A stretch of 64,000 bases of DNA from Zopfochytrium polystomum (taxonomy: Eukaryota; Chytridiomycota; Chytridiomycetes; Chytridiales; Chytridiaceae). The translations under genes were made by a program, and so were the position numbers. Shown here piece by piece: positions 48,753-59,662 of the stretch. Position 1 is the first letter of the stretch; each line of letters begins with the position of its first letter. Below the pieces are notes generated by a model that saw nothing but the letters and a program-made list of their open reading frames with translations, did not search any database and was not told the DNA's origin. The stretch is from positions 1-64,000 of the forward strand of contig JAIVFJ010000159.1 of NCBI GenBank assembly GCA_025765615.1. The letters run 5' to 3'.

Positions 48753-49595
48753 TGGGATCTGGGCCCAAGAGTGAGGGAAAGCAAATAATAGGCTGAAACT
48801 AACTTTATTGGGCTGTTGTCTAGGGGGTGTTTCAACCCTACTACTTGCCTAGTCCACAAAGTATCCCTACTGATCTGTCTTACAGGGGTCTCAAACACAA
48901 AGAATGAACATTCAGAGCGACAATCCTCTGAGGGATCAGTGCTGGAGCACCGATTACTCGCGTGGCTGTGGGTTGATGCAAGGGGAAAAGGAAGGGCACT
49001 CCTGAGGGCGCAACACAACCACAGAATAAAGAGAGAGAAGATCGATCGATGGAAAATGGCTTCTTTCCTATTGGACTGGCGCTTTTGAAAGGCAAGCTGT
49101 CACACAACAGTGGATTGACAACGGCTGGACTTGAAGCAAGTGGCTGTTGTTGATTGACAGAACAGGCTTCTTGCCTACTGTAATGGAGCTTTTGAAAGGC
49201 AAGTTGTCGCACAACGTTGAAGGACAGTTGATCAACGACGGCTGGATTTGAAGCAAGCTGCTGTCGTCGATCAATGGAAAAAAGGCTCAGTGACTGATGG
49301 AAAAGGCTTCTTGCCTATTCGAATGGCGCTTTCGAAAGGAAATTTGTCTCACGACATTGAAGGACGGTCGATTGACGATGGCTGGACTTGAAGCAAGCAG
49401 CTGTTGTTGGCGATTGATGGAAAAGGCTCATTGATCAATGGGAAAGGCTTCTTGCCTATTGGAATGGCGCTTTCAAAACTCAAGTTGTCTGGAAACGTGG
49501 GTTTTTATCTCAGGAACCTATCTCAAATACAACAGGAGCAGTTAATAGTGACAGGACAGACAGGGCGCGACCTAGCGCCCCTTGTTGCAGACAGT
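48753..49595. repeat. 843-bp direct repeat, copy 2
   Basis: Same orientation and length as 36,494-37,336, with no indels seen. It is preceded by the shared GTGAGAC.ATACTCA block plus 11-12 extra bases, and followed immediately by the inverted-repeat element at 49,597. Confidence 0.9.
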
Positions 49596-49596
49596 C

Positions 49597-49905
49597 ACTG
49601 CTGTCTCTCTCACTCTTCCTCTCCACACACACACCAAGTCCCTCCAATCCTGGGTGGGATTTTATCACAATCGCCAAGGAAGCAACTACAGGAATGATGA
49701 CAACAGGGTTCACAACATCCATGACAACCACAACTGCTCTCACTCCCCTCGTTGTGGGGATAGGCCATGCTACTGGTGTGGTTACCACAAAGCATACGTT
49801 CACCACATGGAAAGGGACTGCTGTGACCGCCTGATGAAATCCCACCCAGGACTGGAGGGACTTGGTGTGTGTGGGGATGAAGAGAGAGAGAGAGAGAGCA
49901 GTGAT
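49597..49905. mobile_element. MITE-like element with about 70-bp terminal inverted repeats
   Basis: The left arm (49,597-49,668) has CACTGCTGTCTCTCTC, then CACCAAGTCCCTCCA and TCCTGGGTGGGATTT. The right arm (49,834-49,905) is its reverse complement with a few differences. The centre is about 165 bp and non-coding. No clear target duplication was found, so the family is unassigned. Confidence 0.7.
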
Positions 49906-50162
49906 GATGGAAAAGGGAGAGGAGTGAGAGGATGGAGAGAGGAGAGAGGAGTGAGTGGGCAGAGATGGAAGAGAGAGCAAATGGAGGAAGAGAGATTGGC
50001 TTGTTTTGCACTGGATTCTGTCAAAGCAGCAAGGAGGGGGTTGGATTCCTTCTTTGATCTCTGTGAGAGGTTGCTGCTTTTATACTCCTGCAGGTTGGAG
50101 ACATCAGAAAACAGAGGGAGCAGTGGGCTGTACAGAGCAGGCCACAGAAATGAGATAAAACA

Positions 50163-50372
50163 GGCTGAGCACCAATCCCCAGCCTGGGCTAAGTACCCAT
50201 TCAGGGCTGAGTACCACCCAGGGCTGGGCATCACTCAGGGCTGGGTACCAGCCAGGGCTAAGTACCAGCCTGGGCTGAGCACCACCCAGGGCTGAGTACC
50301 AGCCTGGGCTGTGCACCACCCTGGGCTAAGTACCAGCGAGGGCTGAGCACTTTGTCTGGGCTGAGTACCACC
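50163..50372. repeat. 17-bp minisatellite
   Basis: About eleven units of the form GGGCTGAGTACCAGCCT, with variants at positions 6-8 and in the tail. Near-constant 17-bp spacing of GGGCT makes the array clear. Confidence 0.9.
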
Positions 50373-50608
50373 AGGAACGAATTTACAGCTTGTTTGAGAA
50401 ACAGTTGCTTGTAAATTGGTTTGGTTGTTTCCAAATCAGGAAGCTTGTTTGGGAAACAAGCTGCTTTTTTCCTTGTTTTTAGAAATCCAATGATTGGTGC
50501 AATCTCTGGTGAGCTCAGTTTTTATCTCACTTTTAGAAATGCAGTGATTGGTGCAATCCCTGATTCCTAAATGCCTGTTGCATTGCTCAGATTGCACAGC
50601 ACAGCAGG

Positions 50609-50690
50609 GAAGCTGGAATTCCGAATCAGAGAGCGGAATTCCGAAGCAGAGAGCGGAATTCCAATGCAGATAGCGGAATTCCAGAGGATG
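50609..50690. repeat. 18-19-bp tandem repeat
   Basis: Four units around GCGGAATTCCGAAGCAGA, each carrying a GGAATTCC palindrome. Confidence 0.85.
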
Positions 50691-51859
50691 GGGCAGTGGT
50701 GCACTGCTTCTGCATGCTTGCTGTGCTGTGTTACATGTGCAGAGTGCGTAGTTTGAGCGTTTTTGTGCATGTTCTAATTGCAGTGTTCCTACCAGTAGGA
50801 TGAACAAAGCTAGAACAACAGCCACCTTTGCCTATCTCTTTTTATTGAGGACAGATTAGCCCTTCTGAGCACTCCATTCAAGTATTGAATCTACTGAGCC
50901 TATGAGATTCCTAATCTCATTGGCCATTGAGCTGTTGAAGTCTCTTTAAAAGAGAAGAGCAAAAACGTAGCAGATTGATGATTAGTTGATGGAGCTAGTT
51001 GGTTTTTTTGAGGACTTCTGCTCTTTGTTGTTCAATCGATATGAAGTGGCAGATACCCAGGATAGTGACAGCTGGTGTGGTGATTTCTGGTGCAGTAGTA
51101 GCTGAGTCTTTGTTGCTTCGTTTGGCCAGCTTGATGTGTTGTGGTTTTATCGAACAGGTTTTTGAAGGGATTCAACCTGCTTGGCAGCGACGAAGTCGCT
51201 GCCAAAGCAGGTTGAATTTGCGATTGTGCATTTGTGTTGGATGTCTTCGAGTTTTTCCTTTTTGTGTTTTCGGTTTTTGGTATAGTTTTTTTCCTGTTCT
51301 CTTTTCTCTCTCTTTCACCTTTACTCCAAGAAATCACTTGTGAGAAACAGGTGAGGATTGTCCCCAACCCCAAACACCCCTTGCGAGCGCTTTGCGCTTA
51401 AGAGCGGTCCATTTCCAATCCCTAGCCCCCCTCCTGAGTGCGGCTGGAGGCCGCAATTGCGGCGGCTTTGCCGCCGCCATATCTGGACCCATCACCTCCA
51501 CCTTCAGCCTCACTAATTCCGTTGCGATCGAGGCCTTCAGCCGCTACATGCAAGTGGGGCTGATTGCCGTTGAGGGTCAACCTTCTATCTGCTGCTGAAC
51601 AGCCGTAGGTGGGAGTAGCTTTGTCAATCAGCACAAAGGGGGGCCTTGTGTGTCCCGTGGTGGGCGGTTTAGCCCTCTTGCGCAAGGCCTTTCTACTCCA
51701 CTTGGACTGAACAGACAGCCAACCAAGACAGAACAAGAACAACACCCCTCACCTGTGACAAGGGTGCCTTGCGAGGCCTGGCTGTATGAGACGCAAGTTT
51801 CACAAGTGGCATTAAAGTCTGTTCACAAGGCTAAAGGACTTGGCAAAATACTTGGTTGA
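50691..51859. other. non-coding, mixed composition
   Basis: No credible gene. A GC-rich island at about 51,375-51,490 contains GGCGGCTTTGCCGCC and GAGCGCTTTGCGCT hairpin-like palindromes, unlike the AT-rich surroundings. Confidence 0.35.
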
Positions 51860-52661
51860 CTCAGTAGCCATATTGTGCTCTCAGGGTGTTTAAGTGTGCC
51901 AAGTTTGAAAGATTTCGTTGGGTTTTGGGTGTGTTGTGAAGGTAGGGTTGCAGCAGATGAAAAGTTGGATTGTTAGCTTGGTGTGTGTCATGTAGTGGGT
52001 GGTTGCTGTCTCCAATTGGGGACAACAAATCAAAAATTAATGGTGTGTGGATTGGGGTAATCCTGTGAGGGTGGGAGGAAAAGTAGGCCACTTCCCACAA
52101 AGGAGATTGATTCTGAAGTGATTTTGGGTGTGAGGGTGTACCCCAGGAGCTGGGCTTTCTAATGGTTTTTTTTAATCCTTGAGGGGTGGTCTGAACACCC
52201 AGAGATTGAGGTTGAAGTTGGAAAAGCAGTGTGGTGACTTCAGAGGCAGTGGACAGGGTGTAGAATTGTCAGATCCGAGCTCTTGAGAATTCGTTGGAAC
52301 GAGGAGATCAAGAGCTTTCCAATGATTGTGGTCAAATTCTGTTGGACGACTGTAGCCTCTGTGAGGGGCTTGCAAAGATCTCTGCGTAAAAAAGGGGAGA
52401 CCACCTATTTTACCAGTTAGTGAAAGAATTCGTTGGGCTGGACTGTCTATGGGTGTGCTGCTGTGGAGATGGAGGTAGTACACTACTGAAGGTGGTGGTG
52501 GTGGTGGGAGGTTCATCTTGGCTTCTGCCAGTCTTGTGTTTGTCTTTCCACAAAACTGTTACAAGGACCATCACTTGCAAAATGCTGCAAGTCATCCATG
52601 CAGAGCAGTATCAGGTCAAAGCTCCTGCACACTGCTTACACCAAAAGACCCAAAACTAACA
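51860..52661 (-). mobile_element. Copia fragment: LTR plus leader (copy 3)
   Basis: Reading on the minus strand, an LTR (52,661-52,421, TGTTAG to TTTCA) is followed by a leader similar to that of the intact element. It breaks off at about 51,860 just after the gag start codon. A 5'-end fragment with diverged sequence, hence older. Confidence 0.85.
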
Positions 52662-53007
52662 ATAGGATGGGAGAATGGATGAGTAGAGTAGCCTGACACC
52701 ACTTTCCTTCCACACTTTTGAGTGCTGCACCATGCTGTTAGGACGTAGTCACGATGTGTGAGTCCTAATATTGAGTTCAGCTGCAGTTCCCCCAGCGCTA
52801 GATGCAGTAGCCAGATTCGATACGAAGATCTCATAGCTACCAAAAGGAGTTTTACGTCGTTATTCAATATTCCTCAATGAATACCAATAATGCGCCGACG
52901 AGTGAATGCTGGAAGATTGAATTAAAGTGGTTCATCGTAAATTGATTGAGATTTGAGCGAGTTGTGGGTTTGGGAAGTTCCTCAACGGATTTCAAGGAGT
53001 TGGTTTC

Positions 53008-53218
53008 TGAAAGAATTCATTCAGGTGGATTGTCTGTGGGTTGTGCCGCTGTGGGAATGGAGGAAGAACACTACTGAAGGTTGTGGTGGTGATAGCTGAA
53101 AGAATTCGCAACTTTGATTGGGAAGGGCAGTTTCTGTGGAGCAGTTGTTGATAATGTTGGCATGGCACTGAAGTAACTCCTTGAAATAGAATTTCTGGTG
53201 TAAGAAGGTTCCTGTTCC
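53008..53218 (-). mobile_element. older Copia element, 3' half
   Basis: On the minus strand, 53,218-53,100 matches the internal region at about 58,433-58,560 of the young element, and 53,090-53,008 matches the LTR 3' end. It is continuous with 59,663-61,421 once the young element is removed. Confidence 0.75.
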
Positions 53219-53447
53219 TGTTAGTTTTGGGTCTTTTGGTGTAAGCAGTGTGCAGGAGCTTTGACCTGATACTGCTCTGCAAGGATGACTTGCAGCATTT
53301 TGCAAGTGATGGTCCTTGTAACAGTTTTGTATAAAGACAAACACAAGACTGACAGAAGCCAAGATCAACCTCCCACCACCACCACCTTCAGTAGTGTACA
53401 CCACAGCAGCCCAACCCATCAATCAGCCAACATAGCAAATTCTTTCA
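53219..53447 (+). repeat. Copia 5' LTR
   Basis: 229 bp, TGTTAG...TTTCA, matching 59,434-59,662 base for base as far as read. The expected primer-binding site after it is not obvious (TACAAAACTGTTACCC follows). Confidence 0.9.
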
Positions 53448-54046
53448 TACAAAACTGTTACCCATCCCAATCACTTCCCCCTTGGTTTCAACAAAATCCA
53501 ATCAGTAGAAGGGGTTGTACGCTTTTCAGATCTGCCAACTTCGTGGAGCGATCACGGGCGCTACAGACATCGTACAGCAATTTCGTTACTATCATCGGAA
53601 AGCTCTTGATCTCCTCTTTCCAACGAACCCACCTGATCTCGGATCGGACGCTCCTACGTCGTATCCACCGCCTCCAAAGTCGTCGCCCACTTTTCCAACT
53701 TCAACCTCAATTTGCTCGCCTTCCAGACCTCCCCCAGCCGATCCCAAGCTATCATTGGAAAGGCCTGCTTCTGGACTACACGACTGTCACCAGCGGCATC
53801 CCAAAATCACTCTCCTTTGTGATAAGCGCCCACTTTTTCCGTTCAGGGTCACCAGATTACCTCCAACCCTCACCATTAATTTTTGATTTTTTGTCCCCAA
53901 TTGGAGACAACGACCACCCCCCTACCTGACAGACACCAAGCTAACAAACCGACTTTTCATCTGCTGCAACACCACCTTCACAACACACCCAAAATCCAAC
54001 GAAATCCCTTCAAACTTGGCACACATAATCGTCCTGAGAAAACAAC

Positions 54047-54722
54047 ATGACTACTGACTCAACCAATCACATCAACGCAGAGCAGAACAATGCAGTTGAT
54101 CCACTAGACCTCTGCGACTCTGGAACCTGTCTCATCAGAGATGGACCATTCCAAGGACAGAGATTCCAACTGGTGCCTCTGTCTTGTGTACCAGAGAAAG
54201 TAACTTGGTTTCCTAGTGCACAGAACCAGAATGCACATTGCTGTCTAATCATTCCTCGCCACATCTATCGAGCCCTCACCCAAATCACACCTGGTCGAAC
54301 TTGCAAAGGAGATCATTGACGACTTTGAATGCATTAAAATGGAACCAACTGAAGCCTCAGATGCCTTCATTACCCAATACACTGAAGCGTACCATCGAGT
54401 CGACAGCTTTGCAAAGTCAGCAGCTGGAGAACTTCTCCATCATATTCCCCCTTTCCAACAAGTTGTTCGAATCTTTGTTGGCTCACTGGGCCAAAGCCTG
54501 TTGGATATGGGAAAAGGAAAAGTTTTTCTTGTTGTCAGCAACCCAGCTCCTCAGATAACAAGCTTAGCCAAACTAATCTCACTCTTCAAAAACCTGTTTG
54601 ACAAAACAACTATGATAAGCAACACATCGAGCTGGCTGATCAAGCAACAATCACTCGGCTACTGCTGCACCAGAAATCACCACACCAACTATTACTATCC
54701 TGGTTATCTGCCTTCATATTGA
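54047..54722 (+). pseudogene. Copia gag remnant
   Basis: Starts MTTDSTNHINAEQNN (54,047-54,319), then moves to another frame (54,339-54,722: EPTEASDAFITQYTEAYH, FVGSLGQSLLDMGKGKVFL). A diverged inverted copy at 60,615-60,130 shows the same order of blocks. The assignment rests on position after the 5' LTR and helical gag-like composition; no zinc knuckle is seen. Confidence 0.65.
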
Positions 54723-55382
54723 TTGAACAACAAACAGCAGAGGTCCTCAAAAACCAACCAGCTCCATCAACTAATAATCAATCTGCTAAGTGTTTTGCTC
54801 TTCGCTTTTGATATGCATCAAAGTAACTGCCTTTATCCTCTCAGCATTCAGCCATGCAGTCTCCTGTCAGTAATGATTCATCATTCCATGAACATCAACA
54901 CAGGCATTTTAGTTTTCGGAGACCTGCACCTCTAACAACTGTCCCTGTGCCCTCTTAATAATACTTACTCATTTTCAACAGGGCATAACAAATTAGGAAT
55001 TAATGATATGGTGTTTTCCTCGTCTATCAACCCATGGAGTTGGCAGTTCAATTTCTGGATTCCCTGATACAATTATCATTGACATGGCCAACTTTTGAGA
55101 TCAGAGTGTTTTCAACCACACTGAAACTCTCACCATCAAACATATTAGTGATTGGGATGACCAATAGTTGTGCAAGTGCCAACTCTCACAACCATGGCAA
55201 CCTTGTGCAATTTCCTCATAACTTTGGACTCTGTTACATCAAGCTAAGCCTCTCTTTATCTTTTCTCACATAACTTCAGCACTTCAGCCAAAGACAATTT
55301 GCAGTCCATTCATTGATAGAACAAGGACTGGTTGAGTAGTTTAACAATCCTCTAACCATTTTGTAAACAGTCTATTCTGAGT

Positions 55383-55545
55383 GGTTGCTAGGCAAGCGTG
55401 ACCGGCACAGGGTCAAAACCTCTCATATATATTATCTGCTTGAGCAGAGGAGGAGAAAAACTGTTGACACTGGGTTTCTGTTCCACTTAATACTCAGAGT
55501 ATTTGTCATCAGCACAAGCCAGCGCCCAGTACAACATCAAACATC
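55383..55545. repeat. dispersed repeat, copy B
   Basis: Diverged copy of 47,890-48,045. It is followed at about 55,555 by CTTAGGGGGGAGGATTC, a polypurine-like tract similar to the one before the Copia 3' LTR. Confidence 0.75.
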
Positions 55546-57024
55546 ATCTTCCACTTAGGGGGGAGGATTCTAGGGATAAGTGAAAGATGATCACTGGCAC
55601 TGTATTGCCAATTAGATGGAGAATGCTTGGAATAAGTGAACGATGATCATCAGCGCAGAGTTGCAAAGTGGTCTCAGCATGGATTGGCACCAACTTGGCT
55701 GGTCTTCTTGGTGCCAGGCTGCTGCCTAGGAAAACACTCTATCTATTTTAGCCAAATGAAACTGGACTCAGGAGTCAAACTATGGAATACACTATTATTG
55801 CTGGGCTTACTTCACCCTGGCTAGGGACCTCAACTCACACATATTGACTGCTTCAGCTTTTATACACAGACATACTTACACACTACTCCAGGTCCCACAT
55901 CACAGGAAATTTGACAGCCATACCTGAGTCCTCACCTCAATTGCATCACTCTGATGAATTATCCTAACCAACTTCTGTGACAAAACACAATGTTCCTTGA
56001 AATAACTTTTGCCTCATTCCGAGGAGTATCAACATTTATCTTTATTGGACACTCAACACTAACACTTTTTCAGAGCAAACTATAAACAGGCTCAACCTTG
56101 CAAGATTGCTGAAGTTCCATTCTCATCTGAGATTCTTCCTTAGCCGAACCAAATCTAACTGACTCTAGATTTCAAACTGCTCTTAATAGAGTCACTCCAG
56201 AACAGCTATGTTCTTTGAATGCCTCATGCATTCATCCAGCATGCATTCATGCAGCATAACCAGGATCTGGAAGCTTCAGAGATTGCCCTCAACTTTTGTA
56301 ATCTGACCAGAAACTTTGTGGTTTTGGCTTAGATGTTAGACTTGACAAAAACATTCTGCTGATTCTTTAACGAGGCAGAGTAGAAGACATCAGGCTAAGT
56401 CTTTGTTCCCTTTGCTTGCACTAACACCCTTCTACCAGCATAAATTCCACAACATCACTTGGAGACTAAAGGCAAATCATCAGCAAGCAATCAAACTCTG
56501 TGGAAACATCTGGATATACTAACTCTCACTAATGCTTTCTACCACTAACTTTGTCTCTATCTTTATTCTCCACTCTAGACCAACAAAAACAATAATCAAC
56601 CACCTCACACACAGTTACAATTACCATATCATCAAAATATTCAAACCTCAGCAATCTCAGCCAAATTCAGGAAACCTTCAACTATTCATTCCTGCAGATC
56701 AGCTTCAGAAACAACACCAACATCACCACTTTGCTCCATTCAGTCACCAGTCACCTTGAACCATCTTTGAACTTGAATTTTGCCAGTTGAACAAGTTGAA
56801 TTGGAGTTGCTTTCAGTTTTCTGCAGTCTCAACAAAGTCAGACAAAGCATCAACCATTCCCCACAGCAGAGTCACTCCAGAAAACAACAACTTCCTCCAT
56901 TCAGTCAGCATTCAGCTTCAGCAATCAGAATTGGAAGAAGTTAAACTGGAATTGGTAAAAAGTATCAACCACATGGTAATCCACAGTGAAAGTGAATCGG
57001 ATAACGGTGTACAGCTCTGGTGTT

Positions 57025-57078
57025 GGAGGTGACGGCACGACGGGTTGGATTCCGTGCTACTGCAATTAACATCACCTC
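57025..57078. other. strong nested hairpin in GC-rich island
   Basis: The 8-bp arms GGAGGTGA and TCACCTCC pair perfectly and enclose a second stem, GCACG/CGTGC. The surrounding island (57,000-57,430) is much more GC-rich than its Copia context. It could be a structured RNA, a SINE-like insertion or chance; no box A/B promoter was confirmed. Confidence 0.4.
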
Positions 57079-58569
57079 CAGTGGGCCTTACTGGGAGCAC
57101 TATAGGCATGACTGTGGAAGGCCGGACTGATGTGGCAGACCGGCAATGTAAAATCAACCGAAGGCCCACGAACACCGAAGTCCCAGCTTGTAGGCTAGTG
57201 TGGCCCAGACCTGTGTCAGAGGAGGTGGAGTCCTGAGCAGGGAGCCCATTCCGCAAGGAGTACCAACCAGGAGACAGTTATTCTCCTGATGTGCCCAGGC
57301 GAGACGCAGGGGAAAGCGTTGAGGGCAAGCTGTGTATGGGGGAGTGGTCGCCTTGCCTCATACGGTACTGGGGGGAGCCCAGACCAGCATCGTGCGGAAG
57401 GCTCACCTGTGCAGAGTTTTCTCTTGTGCTTTCTTTTGTGTGCAGGGTGTCTTAGAAAATCTGAACTAATTTCCCTAAAGTTTCTTAAAGTTAAAACCAT
57501 CACAAGAATCCACCACAAACTTCTTACCTTCAGGCGAAATTCCATCAGAACCACATCAGCTGTTGCCACAATCTGACAACGCTGCAAAGGGTACACATTC
57601 AGGCCAACTGTGTTTGACAAGCACACCTTGCCCAGACCCATGTATATGTGCAGACAGCTTTTGAAGTTATTGAACAACCCACGAATGTCAACAAAACCTG
57701 GAACAAATGGGTCTACAAGGTCAAACTTTGTGAAGACAGCAGCATTGAGTGCTTCTATGCATGGCTCATGGCTAAGGGCCCCACTTAGTGTCATTGCATT
57801 TATATTCAGAATACTCACCCACCTCTTGTCCTAATCAATAGTCTTTGTTAACTCCCTGAAATGGCTGCCTGAATCAACTGGGACACTGGCACAGAGGATA
57901 TCAGCAACACATACCTCAACAGCATATTTTATATGCCAAATCTGCATCGAGCAGTTCATTACCGCCGCACTTGTTATGAATCACCCTCTGGAAACCTCCG
58001 GAACCTTCTAGAACATTCCTTCATGGAACCTTGTGGAACCTTCTGGAACCTTCTTTGCTTTCCTGACTTGTCGTGTTATCATTGGTATCATTGTATTACT
58101 AATTGCTCTTTCTGGAACTTCCTTTGAGTCTTGACAAGGAAGACTCTCAAAAGTTCCTTCTCTGCCTTGTCCTGTCCTGCCCTGTTCCTGACAGCACTGA
58201 CTGCTGGAGTTGAACAGCCACCAAAATCAAACAGTTGACAGGAAAGTGCAAACTTCTGGGATTTCTGCATCCTCCTTTGTCAGATTAACTCATCATCCAC
58301 AACGCAAGCTAAGTTAACAATATTTGTTTTTGGTGATTCTGGCAAAAACTTCTTCTGCCATTGCCTTGCCTAATCTTTTTACATACTCTGCGAAATGGGA
58401 GCAATGAAAACCATCCTCAATATGCAGCTGGAACATCAACATGACAGAATCTTCTTACACAAGAAAGTCTGTAGCAAGGAGTTAATTCAGTGCCATGCAA
58501 ACACTATCAACAACCACACTGCAGTAACTGGCCTTCCCAGTCGTCTCTCTTCAGCCACGCAGGATCGAC

Positions 58570-59173
58570 AAAGCAACTGCAGATCAGAGACTGTACCAGG
58601 CAATACATGACAGCATCAACTACCTTGCAACACACAGGCGACCAGGCCTTGCCCCAGCAGTTTCATATCTTGGTGCCTTCAGCAAGGATCCTAGCGAGCA
58701 ACACATGAAGATCCTTATTCTGGTTCTCGAATATCTCAATGGTAATAATGGGAAATCACAGCCTGGCTACTATGTTCTATTTGGAGGAACAGCTATTAGT
58801 TGGACATCTCTTCACTGTCATGCTGTCACCGCAGGAAGCTGAATATGTAGCTGTGTCTGAACTGGGACGAGAACTTAAGGCACTGTCCCAACTCTATTCA
58901 GCACTTCAACTTCCGTCTCCCACTCCTCTTGTCATCTACACTGACAACAGCAGTGTGATCAACCTCAGTTCAAATGGTCTTTACACCAATCGGTCAAAGC
59001 ATATCATGGTAAAGTATCATTATATTCGAGAACTCGTGGAACAAAAAGTAGTACGGCTTGAGTGGATTGCAGGGGGAGAACAGCCTGCAGACTATATGAC
59101 AAAATCTCTCTCAGCAGCTCTCAGTGAATACCATCTGAGTCGCACTGGTCTTTGTTTCTTCTCTTCCTCTGAT
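58570..59173 (+). pseudogene. Copia pol 3' end (RT/RNase H)
   Basis: One frame carries YQ.IHDSINYLATHRRPGLA (typical connection motif) to GYYVLFGGTAISWTS. The next frame carries QEAEYVAVSELGRELKAL, VIYTDNSSVINLSSN, RSKHIMVKYHYIRELV and GGEQPADYMTKSL. RNase H residues E of AEY and D of YTDN are present. The frame break near 58,825 makes it non-functional. Confidence 0.9.
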
Positions 59174-59422
59174 TCATCTTTTCTTATCTGTGAAGCTGTT
59201 TTCTTCTTTGTTCTTTTTCACTACTTTGACTCATATTCTTTTACCTCTGAAGTTCAATATGTGCCCCCATCCATTTTTGTTAGTGTGGTCTGTTCTTTCT
59301 GTTCTGCCATCTGATGGCCAGTCATACGTGTTTGTGATTCTTCTTTCTCCGGTGTACGGTTTCCTTAAGTTGACTATGGCTTAAGGTTTTCCTCCGTGCT
59401 GGCCTTTGCTCCTGCCCACAGC

Positions 59423-59433
59423 TTAGGGGGGAG
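59423..59433 (+). promoter_or_regulatory. Copia polypurine tract
   Basis: TTAGGGGGGAG lies immediately upstream of the 3' LTR, the place where plus-strand DNA synthesis is primed in LTR elements. Confidence 0.8.
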
Positions 59434-59662
59434 TGTTAGTTTTGGGTCTTTTGGTGTAAGCAGTGTGCAGGAGCTTTGACCTGATACTGCTCTGCAAGGA
59501 TGACTTGCAGCATTTTGCAAGTGATGGTCCTTGTAACAGTTTTGTATAAAGACAAACACAAGACTGACAGAAGCCAAGATCAACCTCCCACCACCACCAC
59601 CTTCAGTAGTGTACACCACAGCAGCCCAACCCATCAATCAGCCAACATAGCAAATTCTTTCA
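59434..59662 (+). repeat. Copia 3' LTR
   Basis: 229 bp, same as the 5' LTR, followed by the GTTCC target duplication. Confidence 0.9.

Larger units (their letters stand above)
54723..58569. other. Copia interior without recognisable pol
   Basis: AT-rich, only short ORFs. It contains dispersed repeat copy B (55,383-55,545) and a GC-rich island (57,000-57,430) with strong secondary-structure potential. It may include older nested insertions. Confidence 0.5.
53219..59662 (+). mobile_element. non-autonomous Copia LTR retrotransposon, recent insertion
   Basis: 6,444 bp with two 229-bp LTRs that look identical by eye and a 5-bp GTTCC duplication on each side (53,214-53,218 and 59,663-59,667). The internal region has a gag-like part (54,047-54,722), a long stretch (54,723-58,560) without recognisable pol, the end of pol with RNase H (58,570-59,173), and a polypurine tract AGGGGGGAG just before the 3' LTR. 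Protease, integrase and most of RT are not visible. Identical LTRs with a broken interior point to mobilisation in trans. Confidence 0.9.

Noticed and set aside
36494..49595. Calling the 843-bp repeats LTRs of one element
   Set aside because: No TG..CA ends, no primer-binding site or polypurine tract next to them, and the enclosed elements have their own ends.
50163..50372. CRISPR-like array
   Set aside because: Contiguous 17-bp units without spacers, in a eukaryotic genome.
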